Shown in pieces: positions 1 through 6,063 of a stretch of DNA of 6,499 bases. How positions within the stretch are numbered: position 1 is the stretch's first letter; each line of letters begins with the position of its first letter. Under the pieces are notes generated by a model that did no database searches, was not told where the DNA came from, and saw only the letters and a list, made by a program, of their open reading frames with translations. The position numbers and the translations under genes are program-made. This stretch comes from JACQGD01 sp045628725. Lineage in GTDB: Bacteria; Patescibacteriota; Saccharimonadia; Saccharimonadales; Saccharimonadaceae. Location: positions 1-6,499 of the forward strand of contig JAZQPT010000022.1 in NCBI GenBank assembly GCA_045628725.1, written 5' to 3'.

Positions 1-1
1 T

Positions 2-385
2 GCCTTGGAGGGCGCGTTAAAACTAAAAGAAATCAGCTATATTCAGGCAGAAGGTTATGCGGGCGGAGAGCTAAAGCATGGTCCGTTGGCATTAATAGAT
101 GATCGGTTTTTTGAAGTAATGTTACTACAAGACAACTGGCTGTTTGACAAAAGTGTCAGTAATTTGTCAGAGATAAATGCGCGCGGTGGGCACGTGCTAG
201 TGATTACGAACAGTAAAAAAGAAATCGACGCCGAGACGGTAGTACGGGTCGATACAGATATGGACATGCTTGCTCCGGTCGTAATGAATGTCGTGCAGCA
301 GCTGTTCGCTTACTACGTAGCCGTTGCGCGAGGCAACGATGTTGACCAGCCTAGAAATCTCGCTAAGAGTGTGACGGTTGAATAA
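2..385 (+). CDS. glmS: Glutamine--fructose-6-phosphate aminotransferase (isomerizing), C-terminal part of second SIS domain; 5' truncated by window edge
   Basis: GlmS converts fructose-6-phosphate and glutamine to glucosamine-6-phosphate in the cytoplasm, the first step toward UDP-GlcNAc and hence peptidoglycan and surface glycans. Only the last ~127 residues are present; the frame is already open at base 2, so the TTG at 5 is an internal Leu codon, not a start. The visible segment opens with ALEGALKLKEISYIQAEGY and contains GELKHGPLALID, which align by eye with the E. coli isomerase domain: the Glu, Lys and Glu of LEGALKLKE correspond to E481, K485 and E488, and the His of ELKHG to H504. The protein ends DVDQPRNLAKSVTVE, the near-invariant GlmS C-terminus carrying the Lys equivalent to K603. 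All catalytic residues in this part are intact, so the gene appears functional. It ends in TAA with no obvious rho-independent terminator behind it. Family assignment is very secure. Confidence 0.96.
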   Translation, partial: ALEGALKLKEISYIQAEGYAGGELKHGPLALIDDRFFEVMLLQDNWLFDKSVSNLSEINARGGHVLVITNSKKEIDAETVVRVDTDMDMLAPVVMNVVQQLFAYYVAVARGNDVDQPRNLAKSVTVE

Positions 386-515
386 GATGTGCTGCCGGTC
401 GGTGGCGTTGACTTATGCAGTTAACTAGCCAATCTTGTCTTTAAAATCTTAAGAATACTACCATGGTATCATCGATCTTTTTTGGAGCGATATGTTGATT
501 TATATTTTATAGTAG

Positions 516-543
516 TTGACATACTCATTAAATATAATATACT
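516..543 (+). promoter_or_regulatory. Sigma70-type promoter for the radical SAM gene
   Basis: A perfect -35 hexamer TTGACA (516-521) is followed after 16 bp by TATACT (538-543), giving a predicted transcription start near 550 and a ~39-nt leader before the ATG at 589. A second hexamer, TATAAT at 533-538, is only 11 bp from the -35 and is less likely to be used. This is the only promoter in the window with a consensus -35. Confidence 0.7.
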
Positions 544-569
544 TGTGAAATATATTATTCATAATAACC

Positions 570-574
570 GAGGA
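570..574 (+). promoter_or_regulatory. Weak, distant ribosome binding site of the radical SAM gene
   Basis: GAGGA at 570-574 is the only Shine-Dalgarno-like element before the ATG at 589. The spacing of 14 nt is longer than the usual 5-9, so translation may be modest. No better in-frame start lies closer to it. Confidence 0.4.
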
Positions 575-588
575 TAGCAGTAGTTACC

Positions 589-1806
589 ATGTCGGAAATT
601 AATCCATTTACGGATCTAACTTATGCGAAGAGTGAAACCGGTGATGCCTATGATTTTAGTTCAAGGGCTATATTAGCACGTCAGGAAAAAGAAGCTTTAG
701 GGTTAGCGGAATTTGAGCCCCTACCATCCCCATGGACGGTTGAATTTGAGCCAACTTTATTTTGTAATGCTCGTTGTCATTTTTGTTCATATGAGGAAGA
801 TATAGCAGCCTATAAGCAGGAGCAAAAGGCGAAATCTGAGCACAAAATGGCTGGTATGTCGAAACAGGTTGTTATGGATACGCTTGATTCACTTGCTAAT
901 GCAGGAACTACGCGTGGTATTTTCTGGTCAGGTGGAGGGGATCCACTTGTATGGAGACCTTTAGGTGAATGTCTGCAATACTCAGCCGCACATAACTTTA
1001 AAAACTCTCTACAGACGAATGGCATTTTACTCAACAAACTAATGAGTAAAGACGGTGGCCCAGGAAAATTGGATACGCTTGATTTAATTAGTGTTAGTGT
1101 CTATGCCGATGAGAGTAATTTACATAGAACAATATCAGGTGTAAATACCTTTAAAAAAGTTGTAGATAATATCAGCAATGCCATCGAAATCAAAAAAAGA
1201 CACGACCTCGACCTAACTGTAGGTGTAAAAATAATGGTAGATGCACATAATTATACTCGTATATCAGATATATATAATTTTTATGAAAGCCTTGGAGTTG
1301 ACGTAGTTGCGCTCCGCGAAGTTCAGGATTTTAATTACGGGGGTGACGGTCAAAGGTCCCATTCCGTAGAGCTAACTCAGGAGCAACGGTATGAAATGAA
1401 AGAAAAGCTCAATGCAGAGAGTAGTATGGTAGTAAGAAATTTTGTTAACTCTCAGATTCAAAAAAGCAACAGTTCATTACCTGTAACTGGAAATTGCTAT
1501 AACGCTACTGATGGACATTTTGCCTGCATTGATGCACGAGGAGATGTTTATATTGGCAATCCGGAAATTGGACAGCCTGATTACGGGATAGGCAATATAT
1601 TAGAAGAGCCGTGGAAAGATATCTGGGGCGGCGATAGGCACCGAAATGTGATTGAAGCAATGAATGACATGCAAATAAGCGGAATGTGTAGTAAATCACT
1701 GTGTAGGCATATTAAAGCCAATGTTGGCGTAGAATCATACGTGTCTGGCGACAGAAAGCCAATCCCTCTTGAGATTGCGCAGCGGTCGCTATCAGCATTC
1801 TTGTAG
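589..1806 (+). CDS. Radical SAM protein with reduced SPASM/twitch-like C-terminal domain, substrate unknown
   Basis: 405-residue cytosolic iron-sulfur enzyme. The CX3CX2C motif that holds the SAM-binding [4Fe-4S] cluster is FCNARCHFC with C59, C63 and C66. SGGGDP at 114-119 matches the GGE-type motif contacting the SAM amino group. The middle part (QTNG, LDLISVSVYADE, then VGVKIMVDAHNY) reads as a normal radical SAM barrel. The C-terminus carries C303, C313 (GHFACIDARGDVYIG), C367 and C372 (CSKSLC), enough for one auxiliary cluster; this resembles a SPASM/twitch domain, though full SPASM domains have seven cysteines and the usual Pro-Cys after GDVY is IGN here. Family members modify peptides or activate partner enzymes, but no precursor peptide or partner is visible nearby, so the substrate is unknown. 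The gene has its own promoter, convergent neighbours and clearly lower G+C (about 33% over 1081-1320), suggesting acquisition. It ends with in-frame tandem stops TAG TAA. Confidence 0.9.
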   Translation: MSEINPFTDLTYAKSETGDAYDFSSRAILARQEKEALGLAEFEPLPSPWTVEFEPTLFCNARCHFCSYEEDIAAYKQEQKAKSEHKMAGMSKQVVMDTLDSLANAGTTRGIFWSGGGDPLVWRPLGECLQYSAAHNFKNSLQTNGILLNKLMSKDGGPGKLDTLDLISVSVYADESNLHRTISGVNTFKKVVDNISNAIEIKKRHDLDLTVGVKIMVDAHNYTRISDIYNFYESLGVDVVALREVQDFNYGGDGQRSHSVELTQEQRYEMKEKLNAESSMVVRNFVNSQIQKSNSSLPVTGNCYNATDGHFACIDARGDVYIGNPEIGQPDYGIGNILEEPWKDIWGGDRHRNVIEAMNDMQISGMCSKSLCRHIKANVGVESYVSGDRKPIPLEIAQRSLSAFL

Positions 1807-1936
1807 TAAAACGTAGCTTTACGATAATAAGATACTAATATGTAGTTAAGTTATGTTTATAGTTAAAACGTCCACTGTAGCTCCTTGAGTGACAAAAGGG
1901 AGCAGATTAAACTACACTCTAATTACTTGCTGTCGT
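1807..1936. other. Convergent intergenic spacer
   Basis: A 130-bp A+T-rich gap separates the 3' ends of the + strand radical SAM gene and the - strand glycosyltransferase gene. It contains one hairpin (1880-1903) and no credible coding sequence; the few ATG codons are followed within about 12 codons by stops. Confidence 0.6.
1880..1903. terminator. Possible bidirectional hairpin terminator between convergent genes
   Basis: GCTCCTT (1880-1886) pairs with AGGGAGC (1897-1903), a 7-bp stem with one G-U pair on the + strand RNA and a 10-nt loop. It lies where the transcripts of the two convergent genes would meet. Neither side has an immediate U-tract (the nearest on the - strand is GTTTT about a dozen bases further), so intrinsic termination is only a weak prediction. 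Confidence 0.3.
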
Positions 1937-3058
1937 TTATGTAGGGCTGTTGTCGCGGACAACTTTGCGGATCTGAGTGATAAAGAGTGATTTGTCGAAA
2001 CGTTTCGCTTTGCGTTGTAGGGTTGCTGGCATAAAGGTGATAGATTCTGCTTTTTGAATGGCAGCAGCGACTGATTCGGTTGTCTGCTGTTCGAACAATA
2101 CACCACTAATTCCTTCTTGTACGATATCAAGTGTGCCACCTCGACCAAAAGAGATGACGGGTGTTCCAGCGGCGAGCGCCTCTACCTGTACGATGCCGAA
2201 ATCTTCTTCGGAGGGAAAGATAAAACCTTTGGCGTTATTAAGCGCTTTTGTAACGACGGCGTCAGACGCGTCACCGAATCGGTCGGTGTAGAATTCGACA
2301 GTCGGTCCAGCGATAGCAGTTAGTCGCTGGTGCTCGCTGCCATTACCGAATACTTTGAGTGGGACATTTAGCTTGGTTGCAGCGGTAACGGCAAGGTCTA
2401 TGCGCTTGTAGGGTACCTGGCGGCCAAGAGCGACGTAATAGTCGCTGCGGATACGCGCGGGCGTAAAACGATTAACGTCAACGGGGGGATATATGACGGT
2501 CGATGGTTTGTCGTAGTACTTTTTGATACGTTTTTGTACTTCGGTAGAATTGGCGATGAACAGGTCGACGTTTTGTGCTGCCGCATAGTCTGCTTTTTTC
2601 AGAGGTGGTACCATTAACGGCATAGCAATACGAACAAGCCAATTAAGCTTGCCAAAGCCTGGGTCTTTTTTGTACTCGTTATAATGTGACCAATAGTAGC
2701 GAATCGGCGTGTGGCAATAGCAGATGTGAATTTGTTCTGGGCGGGATTTTTTGACTTGCTTGGCTTCGGCGCTAGAACTTGAAATAATTATGTCGAATTC
2801 TGATAAGTCTAATTCTTGAAAAGCGCGGACGCGTAACATCGGAAAGAATTTATGGAATTTCTTGATCGGGCCGGGCAGGTTTTGTAACTTAGTCGTTCTG
2901 ACGTCGAGGTTTTTGAATGCGGGCATTTTTTCGGGGACGTAGGTACTGGTATAGATAGGTGCATCGGGGAATGCCTCGTGTAGGGCTAATACGACATTTT
3001 CGGCGCCGCCCATATTGGTCAACCAGTCAGCGACGATAGCGATTTTAGGCGCGGGCAT
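1937..3058 (-). CDS. GT4-family glycosyltransferase, WbaZ-like (mannosyltransferase-type)
   Basis: 373-residue retaining glycosyltransferase of GT-B fold, expected at the inner face of the membrane, transferring a nucleotide-activated sugar onto a lipid-linked glycan. The N-terminal domain has KIAIVADWLTNMGGAE (GGAE at 17-20, acceptor-side glycine loop) and YCHTPIRYYW (114-123). The C-terminal donor domain has VIYPPVD (188-194), ALGRQVPYKRIDLA (210-223) and the GT4 EX7E motif E285-DFGIVQV-E293, followed by AAGTPVISFGRGGTLDIV. This motif order is characteristic of the WbaZ-like subgroup, named for a Salmonella O-antigen mannosyltransferase; the actual donor sugar cannot be read from the sequence. 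The length is normal. The ATG shares one base with the TAA of the upstream sugar transferase gene (TAATG), and GGAG (3066-3069 on the - strand) stands 7 nt before it, so the two genes are translationally coupled and work in one pathway. Confidence 0.92.
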   Translation of the reverse strand: MPAPKIAIVADWLTNMGGAENVVLALHEAFPDAPIYTSTYVPEKMPAFKNLDVRTTKLQNLPGPIKKFHKFFPMLRVRAFQELDLSEFDIIISSSSAEAKQVKKSRPEQIHICYCHTPIRYYWSHYNEYKKDPGFGKLNWLVRIAMPLMVPPLKKADYAAAQNVDLFIANSTEVQKRIKKYYDKPSTVIYPPVDVNRFTPARIRSDYYVALGRQVPYKRIDLAVTAATKLNVPLKVFGNGSEHQRLTAIAGPTVEFYTDRFGDASDAVVTKALNNAKGFIFPSEEDFGIVQVEALAAGTPVISFGRGGTLDIVQEGISGVLFEQQTTESVAAAIQKAESITFMPATLQRKAKRFDKSLFITQIRKVVRDNSPT

Positions 3059-4494
3059 TATTTCGCTCCACGTTTACGTAGCACGACGCCGACTGTTTTG
3101 AACAGGATCTTTATATCCAACCAGAATGACCAGTTTTGTGCGTAGAAAAGTTCTAGCTCGATTCGTTCATCGAACGAAAGGTTGCTGCGTCCTGACACCT
3201 GCCATAACCCCGTGACGCCGGATTTAACACTATGCAGTAGTGCAGTGCGACTACGAGAAAACTTGGCTTCTTGTGGCAAAATAGGTCGTGGTCCCACAAG
3301 ACTTAGGTCACCGCGAAAAACATTAAATAGTTGCGGTAGTTCGTCGAGTGATGTGACACGCAAAAACTGACCAAGCTTTGTGATACGTGGATCGTTTGCA
3401 ACTTTACGGTGTTTTTCGTATTCAGCCGCTAAATCATCACGGCCCATGGCGCGGAACTCATCGGCAGCGTCTTTTTTGCCGTATTTAGCGTTCATACTAC
3501 GGAATTTAATAAGTTGTACGGGTTTTGAAAACTGACTGAGGCGTTTACTGACATAGAATATAGGGCCGGGATTAAAGATAAATTGCAGGATGATAATAAC
3601 CAGAAAAACAGGGGACAATAGGACGATCAGCAGGAATGAAATAATTGCATCAAAGATGGATTTTGCGATCGCACCCCAACCCATAAGTGGCGTTTGGCTA
3701 ACGGAAATCATTGGGTAACCAAGGAATACATCGACGGTGTTTTTGCCGGCATAAAATTCTGGATCACCAGGTATAAAGCTGTAGCTAATGTGATTAGTTT
3801 GGGCGGTACCTAGCACTCGCTGATTTCGTTCCTCATTGTCGTATAAGTCAGTCTGAATGATCGTCGTGATTCGCAGGTCGTTGACTTGCTTGAGTGCAGA
3901 TTCTATTGATGTAAAATGAACAACATCTAATCCGGCTGGAACGACACTGGCTGGTCCAGCGATGGCGACGATTTTGTAGCCGCTTTTTGACGTATGGGAT
4001 AGATTATCGGCAATGTCTTTAGTCGCAGAGCTGTTACCAACGACCAGGACTCGTTTGATGCCACGACCGAATCGGAATAAGATACTACGACCCAGTCGTA
4101 AAATTTCACGCTCGAGCATAATTAACAGGAACGAAATACCAAGGGCATACGCGGCAACAAGCCGAGCTGGAAAGATGTTCTTGTCGCTGACGTATTCCCA
4201 GCCAATAACCAACAAGATACCAATAAAGGCGCCAATAGCGATCTTGCCCCATTCAACCAGTCGACGGTTGTAGGTACTGCTGTGGTAAAGGCCAATAATA
4301 GCAAATACTAGTATCCAGAACGGAACAATAACAAGGAAGGCAAAAAAGTAATCAGCGGCATACACATTATTTAGTAGTGGACGATCGTCGTACTGAACAC
4401 GCACGATATACGCTAGTGAAAACGCGACGAGTAGCATAAGAGTATCGGCAATAACGAGGATGAGACTATAAAACTTTGTGTTTTTGGTTGGCAT
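3058..4494 (-). CDS. Initiating polyprenyl-phosphate sugar-1-phosphate transferase (WcaJ/WbaP-type, polyprenol phosphate hexose-1-P transferase)
   Basis: Integral membrane enzyme that moves a hexose-1-phosphate from a UDP-sugar to undecaprenyl phosphate, starting surface-polysaccharide repeat-unit synthesis. Numbered from the start used here (478 aa): about four N-terminal membrane helices (~9-130), a Rossmann-like CoA-binding-type domain beginning RVLVVGNSS (~148), a hydrophobic membrane-inserted segment (~278-308), then the catalytic domain: KFRSMN (330-335), NDPRITKLGQFLR, SLDELPQLFNVFRGDLSLVGPRP with the catalytic Asp-Glu dyad at 384-385, and SGVTGLWQVSGRSNLSF. All signature residues are intact. 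The in-frame ATG at 4524 was not chosen: the region between it and 4494 holds an extended -10 box and a perfect inverted repeat, and neither ATG has a Shine-Dalgarno. First gene of a - strand operon with the GT4 gene. Sugar specificity (glucose, galactose or other) is not determinable by eye. Confidence 0.92.
   Translation of the reverse strand: MPTKNTKFYSLILVIADTLMLLVAFSLAYIVRVQYDDRPLLNNVYAADYFFAFLVIVPFWILVFAIIGLYHSSTYNRRLVEWGKIAIGAFIGILLVIGWEYVSDKNIFPARLVAAYALGISFLLIMLEREILRLGRSILFRFGRGIKRVLVVGNSSATKDIADNLSHTSKSGYKIVAIAGPASVVPAGLDVVHFTSIESALKQVNDLRITTIIQTDLYDNEERNQRVLGTAQTNHISYSFIPGDPEFYAGKNTVDVFLGYPMISVSQTPLMGWGAIAKSIFDAIISFLLIVLLSPVFLVIIILQFIFNPGPIFYVSKRLSQFSKPVQLIKFRSMNAKYGKKDAADEFRAMGRDDLAAEYEKHRKVANDPRITKLGQFLRVTSLDELPQLFNVFRGDLSLVGPRPILPQEAKFSRSRTALLHSVKSGVTGLWQVSGRSNLSFDERIELELFYAQNWSFWLDIKILFKTVGVVLRKRGAK
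3066..3069 (-). promoter_or_regulatory. Shine-Dalgarno of the GT4 gene inside the sugar transferase 3' end
   Basis: GGAG on the - strand, 7 nt before the ATG at 3058, lies within the last codons of the upstream gene. It fixes the GT4 start and contrasts with the transcript-head genes here, which have none. Confidence 0.6.
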
Positions 4495-4496
4495 AA

Positions 4497-4514
4497 GTGA
4501 TATTATTATATCAC
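4497..4514. repeat. Perfect 18-bp inverted repeat on the -10 box, candidate operator
   Basis: GTGATAT (4497-4503) and ATATCAC (4508-4514) are perfect inverted arms with a 4-bp centre. The repeat covers the whole -10 hexamer and predicted start site of the - strand operon, the classic position for a repressor operator. Twelve bases of it (GTGATATAATAA, - strand) recur at 6412-6423. Confidence 0.5.
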
Positions 4515-4533
4515 CACGGCCCATACACGTCGA
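4505..4533 (-). promoter_or_regulatory. Extended -10 promoter of the sugar transferase-GT4 operon
   Basis: On the - strand TATAAT (4510-4505) is directly preceded by TGA (TGN extended -10). A partial -35 TCGACG (4533-4528; 4 of 6 consensus bases) sits 17 bp upstream. The predicted start is near 4498, giving a leader of about 4 nt before the ATG at 4494, so the mRNA would be practically leaderless. Confidence 0.6.
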
Positions 4534-4561
4534 TTATTACTAGTGGCAGATATAATGGTTA

Positions 4562-4570
4562 TGGTATGAT
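4562..4570 (+). promoter_or_regulatory. Extended -10 promoter for the small membrane protein gene
   Basis: TGG followed by TATGAT (4565-4570) is an extended -10 element; its predicted +1 is 4577, the A of an in-frame ATG, with exactly 6 nt between. No convincing -35 was found. A second hexamer, TATAAT at 4551-4556, would give a ~14-nt leader instead. Confidence 0.45.
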
Positions 4571-4576
4571 ATGCCT

Positions 4577-4729
4577 ATGAAGAAACCAACAAAAAAAATC
4601 GCTAACGATAAAAAACAAGTCTTATCGCAAAGTCAGCAGTGGCTTATTATCGCCCTACTTGTCATGATTTTATTCTTGTTCGCCTGCATTGTGTATGGAG
4701 CGGATTTGATGTGGTACGCTAACAGCTAA
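4577..4729 (+). CDS. Small single-pass membrane protein, unknown function
   Basis: 50-residue protein (52 if the in-frame ATG at 4571 is used). The first ~20 residues are Lys-rich (MKKPTKKIANDKK), followed by a hydrophobic helix WLIIALLVMILFLFACIVYG and a short tail ending WYANS. The positive N-terminus predicts it faces the cytoplasm. The LFAC before the tail resembles a lipobox only poorly (Phe at -2), and the stretch before it is too long for a typical lipoprotein signal. The start at 4577 was preferred because the -10 box TATGAT ends 6 nt before it and no Shine-Dalgarno exists for either ATG. It ends 20 bp before the Wzy-type gene, suggesting a linked role at the membrane, perhaps as an accessory subunit; that is inference. 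I do not recognise the family. The frame is clean, hydropathy is convincing, and it fills an otherwise empty gap between promoters. Confidence 0.65.
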   Translation: MKKPTKKIANDKKQVLSQSQQWLIIALLVMILFLFACIVYGADLMWYANS

Positions 4730-4737
4730 CATACAGG

Positions 4738-4743
4738 TATACT
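4738..4743 (+). promoter_or_regulatory. -10 box placed for a leaderless Wzy-type mRNA
   Basis: TATACT ends 6 nt before the ATG at 4750, putting the predicted +1 on the A of the start codon. There is no Shine-Dalgarno closer than a bare AGG 12 nt away, and no clear -35 or TGN extension, so this call is weaker than the others. Confidence 0.35.
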
Positions 4744-4749
4744 AATACT

Positions 4750-6063
4750 ATGAATATACGACTGCTTGGCCGCACTATAATTGCGCTTGAATTGATTATC
4801 CTCGTTGGCGTCGCAGTTCATACGCCGTTGACGTTATGGCTAGGGTTACAGTTTCCGCAGTATGACGAAGTGCTAAAAGCCTGGAAAGAGCTGTTGATGG
4901 GGCTTTGTTTTGTGCTTGTCGTGACGTACGTTAGCGTGCAAAAAACGTGGGGTTTATTGTGGCGAGACTGGGTTGTTCGCCTGAGTGGTGCGTACGCGGC
5001 ACTGCACTTGTTACTGCTAGCGTGGATGCCGCAGGGCGTCGCAGCGGCAAGTAGTGGCATTATGATCGATACCAGGTATATATTATTCTTTGTAATCACC
5101 TATGTGACGGTTCGCCTGATCCCCGAAGCCCGACGAACACTGTTAATCGGTGTGGGTATCGGTGCGGTGATTATCATCGGATTTGCGGCATTACAGCTGA
5201 CTATTCTACCGGACGATGTTTTGTCGCATATCGGCTATAGTAAACAAACCATCAATCCTTATCAAACTGTAGATCTAAACGACGACTATGTGCGAATCAA
5301 TAGTACGCTTCGTGGACCAAATCCTGTTGGAGCATACGCAGGCATGTGTTTGGCATTAGCATTGGCATTTATCGTTCAGCGCCGCAAAAAGTTTACACGG
5401 ATCGAAGGTATCAGTGCGGGGCTACTAATACTAGGCAGCCTGGCGGCATTATGGGCAAGCTATTCACGCAGCGCCGTCGTTGCGGGGATTGGCATGGTGA
5501 TTGTCGTTGCCGCAGCCGCGTCAGTTAAACGCATATCTCGTCGCTGGTGGATTATTGGCGCAATGGTACTAATGGGGTTAGTTGGTGGAATCATCGCGGC
5601 CCGAGATACGGCATTTGTATCGAATGTTATTATGCACGAAAACCCAGCTAGCGGAAGCGCAGAAAAATCAAATGACGGACACGCCGATTCGCTCCAGGAT
5701 GGAACGGCCCGAATGATGCGACAGCCGCTCGGTGGAGGAATTGGCAGTACTGGGTCGGCATCGCTGCGCAGTGACACGCCGCTAATTATCGAGAATCAAT
5801 ATTTATTTATCGCACACGAAGTGGGTTGGGCGGGACTAGGGCTGTTTGTCGTATTATTTAGCTGTGTCATGATGCGACTATGGCGCAGTCGACAGGATTG
5901 GTTAGCGCTAGGCGTATTTGCCAGCGGGCTGGGTCTGGCTGCTATTGGCCTATTGTTGCCGGTATGGGCTGATGACACGACATCAATTGTCTGGTGGGGA
6001 CTGGCAGGAATAGCGATAGCAAAAGTAGGAGTCTCGTATGGAAAAAAACGCAAGAGCAACTAA
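4750..6063 (+). CDS. O-antigen ligase/polymerase family membrane protein (Wzy/WaaL-like, Wzy_C domain)
   Basis: 437-residue polytopic membrane protein with roughly 11-12 hydrophobic helices. It should act on the outer face of the membrane, joining lipid-linked glycan units to each other (polymerase) or to an acceptor (ligase). Diagnostic parts: NSTLRGPNPVGAYAGM (about 180-195), the YSRSA motif (238-242) typical of Wzy_C, and a large external loop (about 285-345) with GSAEKSNDGHADSLQDG (302-318; His311) and RQPLGGGIGSTG (324-335), followed by HEVGWAGLGLFV. A Ser/Asn-rich loop with a conserved His and a PLGxGxGSTG turn recurs in O-antigen ligase-like proteins. Polymerase and ligase are hard to separate by sequence; a monoderm host would lack LPS, favouring a polymerase or wall-glycan ligase. 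It lies downstream of the small membrane gene, and its last 26 bp are shared with the LexA-like gene, so the two are probably co-expressed. G+C is like the sugar transferase operon, unlike the radical SAM gene. Confidence 0.88.
   Translation: MNIRLLGRTIIALELIILVGVAVHTPLTLWLGLQFPQYDEVLKAWKELLMGLCFVLVVTYVSVQKTWGLLWRDWVVRLSGAYAALHLLLLAWMPQGVAAASSGIMIDTRYILFFVITYVTVRLIPEARRTLLIGVGIGAVIIIGFAALQLTILPDDVLSHIGYSKQTINPYQTVDLNDDYVRINSTLRGPNPVGAYAGMCLALALAFIVQRRKKFTRIEGISAGLLILGSLAALWASYSRSAVVAGIGMVIVVAAAASVKRISRRWWIIGAMVLMGLVGGIIAARDTAFVSNVIMHENPASGSAEKSNDGHADSLQDGTARMMRQPLGGGIGSTGSASLRSDTPLIIENQYLFIAHEVGWAGLGLFVVLFSCVMMRLWRSRQDWLALGVFASGLGLAAIGLLLPVWADDTTSIVWWGLAGIAIAKVGVSYGKKRKSN
6027..6031 (+). promoter_or_regulatory. 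Shine-Dalgarno of the LexA-like gene
   Basis: AGGAG lies 6 nt before the ATG at 6038, inside the 3' end of the Wzy-type gene. It supports this start and the 26-bp overlap, and indicates translation from a polycistronic mRNA. Confidence 0.7.

Larger units (their letters stand above)
386..588. other. A+T-rich intergenic spacer between glmS and the radical SAM gene
   Basis: This 203-bp spacer has no convincing gene. It holds short palindromes (TCTTAAGA at 447-454, TACCATGGTA at 459-468, AGTTAACT near 420) and becomes strongly A+T-rich from about 490, leading into a promoter at 516-543. No hairpin with a T-tract was found after glmS, so read-through from glmS cannot be excluded. Two tiny frames (387-428 and 463-498) lack ribosome binding sites and were not accepted as genes. 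Confidence 0.6.

Noticed and set aside
387..428. 13-codon frame starting 2 bp after glmS (MCCRSVALTYAVN)
   Set aside because: No ribosome binding site and too short; Cys pair tempted a link to the radical SAM gene, but nothing else supports a precursor peptide.
459..468. Palindrome TACCATGGTA as an operator
   Set aside because: Only 10 bp and about 50 bp upstream of the -35; self-complementary 10-mers of this kind can occur by chance and no second copy was found.
463..498. 11-codon frame ending in Cys (MVSSIFFGAIC) as a leader or radical SAM precursor peptide
   Set aside because: No ribosome binding site, lies upstream of the predicted transcription start near 550, and frames this short are common by chance.
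533..538. TATAAT as the -10 of the radical SAM promoter
   Set aside because: Only 11 bp from TTGACA; TATACT at 538-543 with a 16-bp spacer is geometrically better.
1912..2148. 78-codon - strand frame overlapping the 3' end of the GT4 gene
   Set aside because: Alternate frame of the GT4 coding sequence, whose C-terminal motifs are intact; no recognisable domain.
4013..4273. 86-codon + strand frame inside the sugar transferase gene
   Set aside because: Antisense shadow; Arg/Ser/Pro-rich composition is typical of reverse reading of membrane-helix codons.
4495..4524. Upstream ATG at 4524 as start of the sugar transferase
   Set aside because: No Shine-Dalgarno; the added 10 codons coincide with an extended -10 box and a perfect inverted repeat, so they are more likely promoter than coding.
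5460..5777. 105-codon open frame on the - strand inside the Wzy-type gene
   Set aside because: Antisense shadow of a well-supported membrane protein; composition is low-complexity Ala/Ile/Thr and no initiation signal was seen.
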